Assembly: GCF_000143415.4 (NCBI RefSeq)
Contig: NW_003314365.1
Coordinates: 555,200-594,731, forward strand
DNA: 39,532 bases
DNA from: Selaginella moellendorffii
Taxonomy: Eukaryota > Streptophyta > Lycopodiopsida > Selaginellales > Selaginellaceae
Reading direction: 5' to 3'
A program made the translations under genes and the position numbers. Under the pieces are notes generated by a model, which made no database searches, was not told where the DNA came from, and was given only the letters and a program-made list of their open reading frames with translations. This document shows positions 22,782 to 31,700 of the stretch, piece by piece (within the stretch, counting starts at the first letter, position 1; every line of letters begins with the position of its first letter).

Positions 22782-22828
22782 GTATTGGGTATTAAGTCAA
22801 GTTTGATGGCACTAACACTTCTTGACAG
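22782..22828 (+). other. 47-nt GT-AG intron in the family B integrase
   Basis: It begins GTATTGGG, has ACTAAC about 16 nt from the end (a branch-point match), and ends CTTGACAG. Removing it joins CCCCAGACAG to ACGGACAAAC, which rebuilds the invariant integrase motif H-P-Q-T-D-G-Q in frame, split after the first base of the Asp codon (phase 1). Upstream and downstream frames differ by exactly this length. Confidence 0.85.
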
Positions 22829-23246
22829 ACGGACAAACAGAAAGGGTGAATAGGCAGCTGGAGGATTATTTGCCATGCTATGTCTCGGAAGACCAGACCG
22901 ATTGAATAAGTCATTTGGGACTTGCGGAAATGTGTTATAACAACTCACCACATTCGAGTTTCGGGGTGAGTCTATGGGAAGTCATCAATGGGCGAGCTAT
23001 TGAAGGTCCTGTGGAACTCGGTGTGGCCGAGTATCATGGAGAGTTACCCACAATGGAGGCATTCATGGCAGAAAGACTCAGCATTTGGAATCTAGTGAGG
23101 GATTCCTTGGAACAGGCTCAACAAAGGCAAACCAAATACGTGAACCAGAAGCGCCGAGATGTAGAGTTCCAAACTGGGGAGAAGGTGAGGCTGAACACCA
23201 AGAACCTCAAGCTACCAAGTGGGATCAGCCGGAAGTTGACCCAAAG

Positions 23247-23294
23247 GTAAAATGCATGTATTCCTGTAAATGAATTGATCTTGAGTTCCTTAAG
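23247..23294 (+). other. Probable 48-nt intron near the integrase C-terminus
   Basis: The donor is CCAAAG|GTAAAATG and the acceptor TCCTTAAG|CAAATTC. Splicing removes an in-frame TAA at 23248 and joins KLTQ directly to SKFAGPYKIE, the spacing usual for gypsy integrases. The branch site is weaker (TTGAT). As the length is a multiple of three, a simple insertion with a stop cannot be excluded. Confidence 0.6.
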
Positions 23295-23753
23295 CAAATT
23301 CGCAGGGCCTTACAAGATTGAGGCACGAATCGGTAAAGTGGCTTACAGTCTCCAACTTCCTCGAGAGATGGGGAAGATGCACCTAGTGTTCCACATGAAC
23401 TTACTCAAGCCGTACTTTGAGGATCCGCTTCGCAAGGACCAAGTAAGACCTTTACCTGAGGTTTTGTTCATTGAGCGTGTGGTGAGCTTTCCAAGATGAA
23501 CGTCATTCCTATTAGCCAGACATATAACTTAATGGTGAGAACATTTAGATATTATTCAATGTTATCTTTTTCTAACGAATCTAATTGTGAAGGTGTAGCA
23601 AGAGGCATTGCTAGTCTGGAGAAGTCATTTAACTCATTTGACCCTTAGTGTATTTTCATGAAACTAAATAACATTCATATTATTAAGGAATTTCTCTAGT
23701 ACCTTTTTTTTACGACATAGAGGCTTGCATTTCTTTCAAAGGTGATTTAGTAA

Positions 23754-23775
23754 AAGGCCTGAGGGCACATGCCAT
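23754..23775. repeat. 22-bp palindrome family, copy 1 (degenerate)
   Basis: Core AGGGCA with right arm CATGCCAT intact and a left arm eroded to AAGGCCTG. Confidence 0.6.
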
Positions 23776-23806
23776 TCTATTTCTCAGACCGGTATTAAGA
23801 TATACT

Positions 23807-23828
23807 AGTGCAAAGGGCCACATGCCAT
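23807..23828. repeat. 22-bp palindrome family, copy 2 (degenerate)
   Basis: Core GGGCCA, right arm CATGCCAT; left arm largely lost. 53 bp from copy 1. Confidence 0.55.
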
Positions 23829-25148
23829 CACGCCTCCTCTGATTCAGATTCGGATTGTTCACCTTGAAATAAAATACATTAGAAACTTAGTAAAGGAATA
23901 TTAATGAATCTCACCTTGAACCCGGGTTATGAATGCTCTTGCTGCATCTCTTGCATGGTCTGGCAAGGTGATGGTGGCACTTTGCTTCCGCATCCAACCA
24001 TGCACAACATTATCCACCGATATGCTCATGCTGGGATCCCTTGGATTCAGCACCCATCTCTTTTCTAGGCAATCCTTCGTATATCCGGAACTTGGCTTGA
24101 ACCACTCCACAGTTACATTGAAGGAGTTAGTTTCCGCGTCCTCCTCTGCATCAGTGATGCAGCGCCCCACCCATATCATTTGTTTTTTATTACTGGGTCT
24201 GACAAGCACGACCATTCCTTTGCAGACCTGTACTGGATTGAATGCTGAATCCGGCTTCTTGTTCCTCGGCCCACAATAGTGATCCTCAACATCGTTATTT
24301 GTCACTGCATTTCCAGAGGACATTGTTCCGCTACTATCTGGTGCTCTATGTTCTGGCCAAAAGGACTCTTCCAATTCTTCATATACAACCGGCCCATTTT
24401 GGATAGCAGATATAATCTTCTCCCAGTATTCGAGCAAAGGCTTGCACCTCTTAAAATAGGATTCTCCACCAAACACCAACCCCCTCTTCCAGAAGGCAAT
24501 ATGCTGTCTAATCCCGGCCACTATACTTTCCTGGTCTTTGAGTGCATCCGGGTGCATCGGCCGTGGGGAACCCTGAGGAATCATAGGTTCCCCAGTTATG
24601 GGATCTCTCTTGAAGAGTTCAATGCCGTCCACTGGCAGCCACAGTGTGTCCCATTCTCTCATCTTGTACCTCATCACTGGAGCACCGTCACGCATGCTGA
24701 AATGAAACTGAAGAGGCTTGGAGTGGCCAATCAGCGTTTCGGATCTGTCCCTGATGTAGCCTCTTACAAACCCCTTAAAGTCTGGAAACTCTGTCACAAG
24801 TGCAACTTCAACAATGCCTTTGATGCAATTTTGGAATTCATCGTAGAGTTGTGGGAGGGTGAGGACATTGGATCGCCGGAGGGACTCTGCCAGGTGACTG
24901 AACATGGCATCGATGTCTTCATGAGTGTGCCCAACCATGAGAAAGCCAAGTGTAACCGTTTCAAATATGCCTTTGGCAACAAGCATCGCCAAGTACGCGA
25001 AGACGTACATGTTTTTGTTCTCATTGCCAGCATTGTCTGTTTGGAGCAGAAGATGGGGTGGAAGGCCACATCGGCCGCAAGAACTTCCTTGAGATTCTGC
25101 TTCGTTTGGATGAGGCTGTGCATTCACCGGGCGACCAGCCTCGTCGGA

Positions 25149-25170
25149 ATGGCACGAGGCCTCACGTAAT
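25149..25170. repeat. 22-bp palindrome family, copy 3, inside the DUF7869 frame
   Basis: Left arm ATGGCACG, core AGGCCT, right arm CACGTAAT. On the minus strand it encodes part of REASCHSDE at about residues 203-210. Confidence 0.7.
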
Positions 25171-25205
25171 AACCCTACAATCTGACGGCCAACATATTCA
25201 CTGGG

Positions 25206-25227
25206 ATGGCATGGGGACCCACGCGAT
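25206..25227. repeat. 22-bp palindrome family, copy 4, inside the DUF7869 frame
   Basis: Left arm ATGGCATG, core GGGACC, right arm CACGCGAT. On the minus strand it encodes part of SRGSPCHPSE at about residues 184-191. 57 bp from copy 3. Confidence 0.7.
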
Positions 25228-25845
25228 ACTGCAAGCCTTTGCTCCTCCTCCAGCTTAACCCTGTATGGGGTTCGATCGACAAGGGCCTTATGCAAGGGTT
25301 GGCCGTTCAGCTCAGTCTGCGCACTTTGCAGAGACCTTAAGTGTTTTGCTAGGGACGCAATCATCATGTTTGCACCCCCGCCACCCCATAGAGGTACAAA
25401 GAAGTTCCCATAGTTCTGGGCACCATGCCCATGAGTGATTATGCCAAACAGAGACACAGGCAGCTGCATGGATGAAGAGATTGCCTTGGGGGCAGGATTG
25501 AGTCGAGGTAAGCACGTCTTTTTCTGGTCCATTTTGTTGTGGATGATGCAGAGGTAAGAGTCAGGTCTCTCCATGGAGAGAATCCTGTTATGATAATATG
25601 CAGTCCTGCAACTTCTCTGCTCGATGTTGTGGTCGAGCCGCCTTCTAACCAACGTCTCTCGTTCTTGAGTGCTACAAGAATTCTTCGACAAAGCCATTTT
25701 GATAGCAGTGCACTCGTCACACTTTGAAAAGCTGGAGTACTTTCCTATACTCACATCCCTGAACCTGTTGCTCCACAATCTACTAAATCTAGATTGGCTC
25801 AGCTTCCTCTAGCCATTACTCTGGAGTTCCCGATTCACATCTTCC

Positions 25846-26675
25846 AATATGGCCCCCTTGGTATACATGGAAGGGAGAACTCGTTGGGTGTCTCGTGTTC
25901 CATCTTCCAAGAGGCGGGTTTTATGTGGTTGCTGCTCGCTACATGTCTCGACAAACCTCTTGAAGATTGCCTCTCCATATACAACATGACTCCTGGTTTT
26001 GTGCGTACCATCGTTCCCATGGACTGCCTGTTGAACCCTTTGTTCCTCGAACTCAGTTTTGATTCTATAGAATGTGCTTCGAGGGACTCCATAAATGATT
26101 CTCCATGCCTTCATGCAGACCAAACCCCTCTAGAAGACCATGCCCCCCACCTGATGTTCTGAAGCATCAACAGATGACTGTAATGCCTCATATAAAAAAT
26201 TGCGAGCTGCCTTCTAGGACAATGTCTTGTATCTTGCTCTCTCCTCTTCAATAGCATCCCAATATGTCCCCCTTGGTATACATGGAAGGGAGAACTCGTT
26301 GGGTGTCTCGTGTTCCATCTTCCAAGAGGCGGGTTTTATGTGGTTGCTGCTCGCTACATGTCTCGACAAACCTCTTGAAGATTGCCTCTCCATATACAAC
26401 ATGACCCCTAGTTTTGTGCGTACCGTCGTTCCCATGGACTGCCTGTTGAACCCTTTGTTCCTCGAACTCAGTTTTGATTTTGTAGAATGTGCTTCGAGGG
26501 ACTCCATAAATGATTCTCCATGCCTTCATGCAGACCAAACCCCTCTGGAAGACCATGCCCCCCACCTGATGTTCTGAAGCATCAACAGATGACCGTAATG
26601 CCTCATATACAAAATTGCAAGCTGCCTTCCAGGACAATGTCTTGTATCTTGCTCTCTCCTCTTCAATAGCATCCC
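25846..26675. repeat. 415-bp tandem duplication within the transposase-like gene
   Basis: Unit 1 is 25846-26260 and unit 2 is 26261-26675. They differ at 11 positions by my count (about 2.7 percent) with no indel. The next bases after unit 2 (AAT, then CAGC) share only AAT with the unit start, so a 3-bp microhomology may mark the junction. 415 is not a multiple of three, and the frames of the two units differ by exactly this shift. The duplication therefore broke a previously continuous frame. Confidence 0.92.
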
Positions 26676-27340
26676 AATCAGCATGTTGACAGCACCTCCT
26701 CTTGCAACAAGCAACTGTCGAGACCATTCGAACCTCTATCGCCATTTTCTGCCTTTTCGGTTCGTTGCTCAGATCCCTTTGGCTGCGCTTTAGGAAGGTG
26801 TACTTTCTTTTCCCATAAAGAGATGTTCTGTCATCAGTTGTAGTGGTGTTTGATTGTGAATCCTTCACATTCTCAAACACTAAATGCCTCAATTTCCACC
26901 ACACAATACTTCCAATAGTAGACTGTTTTCTTCTGTGTCAACAACCTCTAAAATTGCAACTCCAATATCATCCCAGCCCAATTCTTGATTAGCAACCGCA
27001 TCTCTTGGATCGACAACTGTCCCCAACATCTGCTTTCTTTTGCAGATTTTTCAAGGCAACAACAACATTTACCCCAATGACCATCTCTCCTCGTTCAATA
27101 GCGACCACATTCCCATCGAAGACAGTCTCTACTGATACAGCAGCATTGCCTTCCCCAAGCCTTTGACAGTGTATAACAAAGTTCCGATCCATAGACACAA
27201 GGGTCCCTTTTGCAACTCTCTTCCCACCATTCAAAATGTAAACCTTTTCCCCAATCCTGAAGGCCATTCTGAAAGTGCAGAAAAGAAGTTAAGACCATAC
27301 AAAAAATGATTGGAGAATGGCCTAAATCATAACATACCAA

Positions 27341-27362
27341 ATAGCATGAGGCCACATGCCAT
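27341..27362. repeat. 22-bp palindrome family, copy 5
   Basis: Arms ATAGCATG / CATGCCAT, core AGGCCA. Intergenic. Confidence 0.85.
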
Positions 27363-27410
27363 TATTCAAACATGCTATTGACACCCACGTGAAATTTCGC
27401 ATTCACAAAA

Positions 27411-27432
27411 TTGGCATGAGGCCTCATGCCAT
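27411..27432. repeat. 22-bp palindrome family, copy 6
   Basis: Arms TTGGCATG / CATGCCAT, core AGGCCT. The inner 18 bases are a perfect palindrome. Confidence 0.9.
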
Positions 27433-27508
27433 CTTGATATACACACAGCTGCAGGCAAGTAAAAACATACATGACAATACGCTAGCCATGAAATTGCAAG
27501 GGCCCAAG

Positions 27509-27530
27509 ATGGCATGTGGCCTCATGCCAT
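27509..27530. repeat. 22-bp palindrome family, copy 7
   Basis: Arms ATGGCATG / CATGCCAT, core TGGCCT. Close to consensus. Confidence 0.9.
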
Positions 27531-28078
27531 TTCTAAATGTGGTCCTAAGCCATTCCATGGTGAACATACTAGGAAGCACAAGTGCCGAATATCAAGAGGA
27601 AGCGGTAGCCACACCAAAGACAGTGCCGCTCGCAACACCGCAACTACTCATAGCGCCGCTCACACAAACTGCCACTCGCATAAACTGCCGCTCGCAATGC
27701 CACAACCGCTTGTAGACGCATAAACCACAGCTCACAACGCCACTTACACAAGCAGTGCTCACTGCGCTCAGCAGAACCAAGAACACGGCGCACAAAAATG
27801 ATAGACCTAGGAATGAGTTCGAGAATTCAAAAATAACACACGCTTGAACGTCACATCAAATCCTCTGGCAAACCAGATCTTATGATTCCTCTAACAAATT
27901 TCAAACTGAGTAGCTTCTAGACTTTGCTGTCGGAGGTTGAACTTTGTCACATCATGTCCTTGCCTCGATCCAGCTGTGCCATGTCAGTGATTCGAACTTT
28001 GCCATGCCGTGTCAGCGATCCGCGCCAAGATTATTCGCCGTGTAAAGGAATAATTATGCTGTGTGTGTACGTCCATTT

Positions 28079-28103
28079 ATGGCAATATAAGGCCACACGC
28101 CAT
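28079..28103. repeat. 22-bp palindrome family, copy 8 (3-bp insertion)
   Basis: Left arm ATGGCA, then ATATAAGGCCA, right arm CACGCCAT; 25 bases in all. Confidence 0.7.
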
Positions 28104-28154
28104 TCAAAGAATAATGCTAGTCGAGCATTTTTTGGTGCATTTTTGGGTTCAAAA

Positions 28155-28176
28155 TTGCATGAGCCCACACGCTATA
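28155..28176. repeat. 22-bp palindrome family, copy 9
   Basis: Arms ATTGCATG / CACGCTAT, core AGCCCA. 76 bp from copy 8. Confidence 0.75.
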
Positions 28177-28511
28177 AAGTTTACCTGTACCAAAAATAGA
28201 AACAGCTTTATTTACTTGGGAATTTAAGTGGTTGAGGCATTTTTAAACTTACAAACACATGCCCTACTTACATCCCTTTGGTTGCTTAAAATTCAAAAAT
28301 ATTATAAACCTTTCTTTTTGCATTTTCAATATTTTCAATTATGGTTTTTGATTTTCGCAGGACCAGCCTAGTAATCTATTTGCATCCCGTCATGTTTATA
28401 GCTAGGTTTCATTTGTCCCCTTCGCTAGTCTGAGATACATCTGCTCGGCATCTGCCTCTTACAGCATTTGCCCAGAAAGGGCAGCTTTCTTCACGCAGCA
28501 TTTGCCACATG

Positions 28512-28536
28512 TTTAGGGTTTAGGGTTTAGGGTTTA
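28512..28536 (+). repeat. Plant-type telomere repeats, TTTAGGG x3.6
   Basis: Three TTTAGGG units and a partial fourth lie about 210 bp before the opening of the plus-strand gene. Telo-box-like motifs are known in plant promoters; an interstitial telomere scar is the other explanation. Confidence 0.85.
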
Positions 28537-28751
28537 GCAATTCAGTAGCTTGATAAACATGTAAATACAGAACTTGATGCAAAATCCTTTGATATGTCAC
28601 AATGCCCTTAGGACCATAAACACATTTCAATAGAGAGGGTCCTTTCATTTCATAACTCCTTACGTAGATCTTGGTGAAACCAGAGTTAGTGAAGTTGGTT
28701 TCTTGTGATCCCGCATCTGATTGTGATGTCCCTTTGTAAAATTCTGTAAAA

Positions 28752-31700
28752 TTGAAGGGGGTCGATCTGGAAACTACCCCGAAGCAGAAAAGGGTGGTCA
28801 AGCTCAAGCCGACGTCCGACTCTCCTCCAAAAAAGAAGCTACTCGGTGATGCCATTGCCTCGGGTTCGAACATTACACCCACCAAAAAGAAGAGCCGCAA
28901 AGAGCAGAAAGAGCAAGAAGAGGCAGCAAAAATCATCGCAGATAATAGTACTTGTTACTATTCCAACAAAGTATATACAATCCACATGAGCCGTATCGAC
29001 ATCCAAAGCAAATATAACCACAGGCTAGTATCTAATGAGTGGGTGGAGAAACTGAAGCAGAAGATGCTGGCAAGTCCAGTAACACCCGACATCGCAGACG
29101 TGATCCCCTACTACCGAACAATGAAGGGCGAGACGATGTTTCCAGACTTGATCAATAGGAAGGTGTTGGACGATCAGAACATCCGGTTCTATGCCATCTC
29201 CAGGCAGCATTCTAGCTTGGCGATGCAAGAGATAGTTGTGGATATTATGGTGGGCGAGGAGGTGAAGAAAGTCTTCAAGACAAGAGTTGTCCGCCTGATA
29301 AAAGGCAACTCGCCCCTCCGATCTATCATATACATCTCCCACGCGCAGAATGTCAAGCAAGAAACGTGCTACAAATCGGGTCTGCACGAGACATTGGCAC
29401 GAACACGGAAGCTCTGGGTTCAACTGAAGAAGCCACAAAAACCAGGACAAGGACGTGCACTAGCAACTAGCGCCTGGCAGGTAAGCCTCGTTGCATGTGG
29501 CATAGCATGTGGCCTCACGCCATTTCCATTGCAGGAATTCTCGAGTCTTCTCTCGAAAACACTGGGGGTCAATGACACACTCAGCATCCATAACATTCTA
29601 TTCGCGACAAAAGTTGTTGTTGACAAATGGGTAGATGTGCTGAGGAGGTACCATGACGGGGAGTTACTAAACTCAATGGGTGTGGAGGACGGCCGGAAGC
29701 CCAATGATTTGAAGCTCAATGCCTTGCATTTCTCGCAGTCTCTAGACGACGACGACCTTCTGACAGTGGCTAATGCTCTTCTACGTGGTGAGGTAGTCTT
29801 CAACAAGACCAAAATGACTCCCGGCCATATTGTGACATACGAGGACTTGTGCACGACTCTGAGAGCTCGTGCGCTATTGAAGGATTGGATCTTCGAGCAA
29901 GTGGCCGTGGAGAGGGTGAGCATCGACACCATGCAAGAGATGATGGAAGCGCTGGATTTGTCAAATGAAGATATCGACGAGTACGTGAAGGGGGCCCCCA
30001 AGTTCATCGATCTGCTGCGGGATGCCACGAAAAGTAAAGCTGAGAAGTTGGATCAGTATCCAAATTTCATTAAGAGTGATGTCGACCGCCGGCTTCAGAA
30101 ACAGCTCGACCCCGCAGCAGAGGCCTATCGAGAACCTTACCAGGTAAACTTAAATTCGGATGAGGATCAAAGGTGGAGGAGCATCGTTTCCCGCGGAGAT
30201 GAGCAGGTCAAGAACATCCTTTGTGTGATGGACTTCACAAACGAGGAGATCACTCATGCAGACGAAGTCAGCTCCATCATTGACTTAATGGTGGGACTTG
30301 CAAAGGTGGAATCTTCAGTCCACTATATGATCTACGACTCCAAATCCTATCACAAGTTCTGGAAGGCCTTGAACGAGGTGAAGGCTTGGTTGAAAGGCAA
30401 GGAGATGTGGGAGATCCATGGGATAATGGCTAAGAAGAAGATACTGACGAATGTCCGCATCTCCACACTCGCCCTTGTTATTGGTCCTGCAGCAGAGTGG
30501 GACTGGAGAGACTTCCCAGCTTCGTTCGACAAGGCCGATCGAATTGATCTGAGGGAGGTCAATTTACTCGTGCCTGAGGAACTGAAGACGGCTATGGAGC
30601 TTTCGAATCCAAAGAAAGCTCCAGGTGCAGCATGGGAAATGCTCAGCTGGGTCTTCAACGCAATAGCGGGTGGGTCACCTGCTTCTGACTCCAAGGGCAA
30701 ATGCGTTGTCGAGTACAACTGCGGCGGACTATTCTTTCGAGCCGCACTACTCAAGGGTGTCCCGTGTGTTGCGGTGACAAACTCCATTGAACAGGTGACT
30801 TCAATGAAGCATATAATTACAGTTGCCAAAGAAAAACAGTATCTTCTCTGCGAACCTGGTGAGTACGCACTTTAAGTTTAAATGTTATCTCACAAGCTCT
30901 GTATGCAGGAGCGTGGCCACCCCCAGATGCTGAAACGGCGTTAACAGCTACTATTGAAGATACCCATGTTGGGCCGAGCTCACAACCTGCACAAGGTAAG
31001 GTCACGTGAGGCCTCACACCATTTTGATTATAGATCGTTGTGAATATTCAGACACGAGGACTGAAAAGCGCACTGGTGGCGCGTCGAAGAAGGACAAACA
31101 GACAAGCAATAGGAAAAAAGGAGGTACAAATTATATTTGCAATGGCGTATGGTCTCATGCCATTCCTTGCAGGAGACACTTCTTCAAAGGCAAAACAGGC
31201 AAGCACCAGCCAAGCTCAAACTGACAGTGGCCATAAAAAGCAAAAGCACGTTGGACAGTCGTCAGGATTAGAGGCGTTTGATTCGAAAAGGAAGAAGGGC
31301 AACGAAAAGATGATAGGTAATGCCTCGCGGTTATGGCGTGTGTGCTCATGCCATTCATTGCAGATCAAGGGCTGAGTGAAAGCAGGCAATCACCACCTCC
31401 TGACTCAGATTCCTATGGCGGACTCCCCTTCCCCAATCTCAATAGAGAGGTACAATGGATGAGGGATGCTTTTCAAGTCAGGGCCACGTTTTTCTCATCT
31501 CGTCGTCTTCGAAGGGTGCAAGAACGTGCAGAAACCATGTTAAGACAGTCGGGTGAGGATACGGTCCTAGGTCACGCACTAAAACAGGCTATGGATGTCT
31601 TGTATTTTGAGATGGAGACTCGGCTAGATGATTTTCCCAAGATGGTCCTGGAAGAACAAGCCATCCAGCCTGAGCAGCCTATGGAAGAAATGCAGGAGGG

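Larger units (their letters stand above)
17750..23499 (+). mobile_element. Ty3/gypsy LTR retrotransposon, family B, 3' truncated
   Basis: An LTR-type region with satellite and G tracts (17750-18850), an initiator-Met primer site, a decayed gag, then protease, RT, RNase H and integrase on the plus strand. The coding part ends at 23499 after a segment resembling the end of gypsy integrase; no 3' LTR or polypurine tract follows, so the 3' end is deleted. In addition to stops and frameshifts, two short GT-AG introns interrupt the integrase. Confidence 0.85.
20165..23499 (+). pseudogene. pol: Family B pol: protease, RT, RNase H and intron-split integrase
   Basis: Protease with D-T-G-A-S-D-N-F near 20233. 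Reverse transcriptase 20645-21709 with Y-I-D-D at 21272-21283. RNase H 21690-22060 with ETDASDFVLG and YTDN. Integrase with zinc region (22249-22440), MDFITGLP near 22500, and HPQTDGQ near 22770, the last split by an intron. Stops: TGA 20177, TAG 20549, TGA 21862, TGA 22240, TGA 22688, TGA 22903 (the last fits Trp TGG to TGA). Frameshifts lie near 21690 and 22495. Most stops are explained by one C-to-T or G-to-A change. A final domain (KFAGPYKIEARIGKVAY) is the integrase C-terminus; it stops at 23499 without a chromodomain. Confidence 0.9.
23500..23900. other. Boundary region between element B and the palindrome block
   Basis: About 400 bases with no coding frame. It contains the first two copies of the 22-bp palindrome family and the 3' flank of the minus-strand gene that ends at 23901. 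No terminal inverted repeat was recognised here. Confidence 0.5.
23901..27267 (-). pseudogene. DUF7869-type transposase-like gene, broken
   Basis: The minus strand opens at 27267 with about 80 codons resembling a small beta-rich domain (AKGTLVSMDRNFVIHCQRLGE), possibly DUF8039-like. It then loses frame near 27020. A second frame (26904-26248) covers the N-terminal region with GVPRSTFYKIK, VHGNDGTHK and VLPSMYTKG. The main frame of 625 codons (25778-23901, first codon TTG, open upstream) carries FSKCDEC at residues 17-23, D84 in NKMDQKKT, D248 in LLLQTDNAGNENKN and GHTHEDID at 283-290. These are the conserved signature of DUF7869 proteins, and their D...D...E/D order suggests an RNase H-type transposase fold (my inference). 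A 415-bp duplication shifts the frame and a TAG at 25809 interrupts it. Probably the former transposase of this block, now inactive. Confidence 0.75.
27268..28736. other. Divergent intergenic region between the two genes
   Basis: Five palindrome copies, a telomere-type repeat and a C-rich stretch of imperfect GCCGCTCGCAA / GCCACTCGCATAAACT units (27600-27760). Starts of both genes lie at its edges, so promoters in both directions are expected here, but I cannot point to a convincing TATA box. The sequence just before 27267 (CTTTTCTGCACTTTCAG in minus-strand sense) looks like a 3' splice site, so the minus gene may have a further 5' exon here. Confidence 0.5.

Noticed and set aside
24279-25169. 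296-codon plus-strand frame
   Set aside because: It is the antisense shadow of the DUF7869-type frame, which carries all the conserved motifs.
28520-28936. 138-codon minus-strand frame over the start of the composite gene
   Set aside because: Low-complexity Ser/Phe-rich antisense of a Lys-rich N-terminus; no support.
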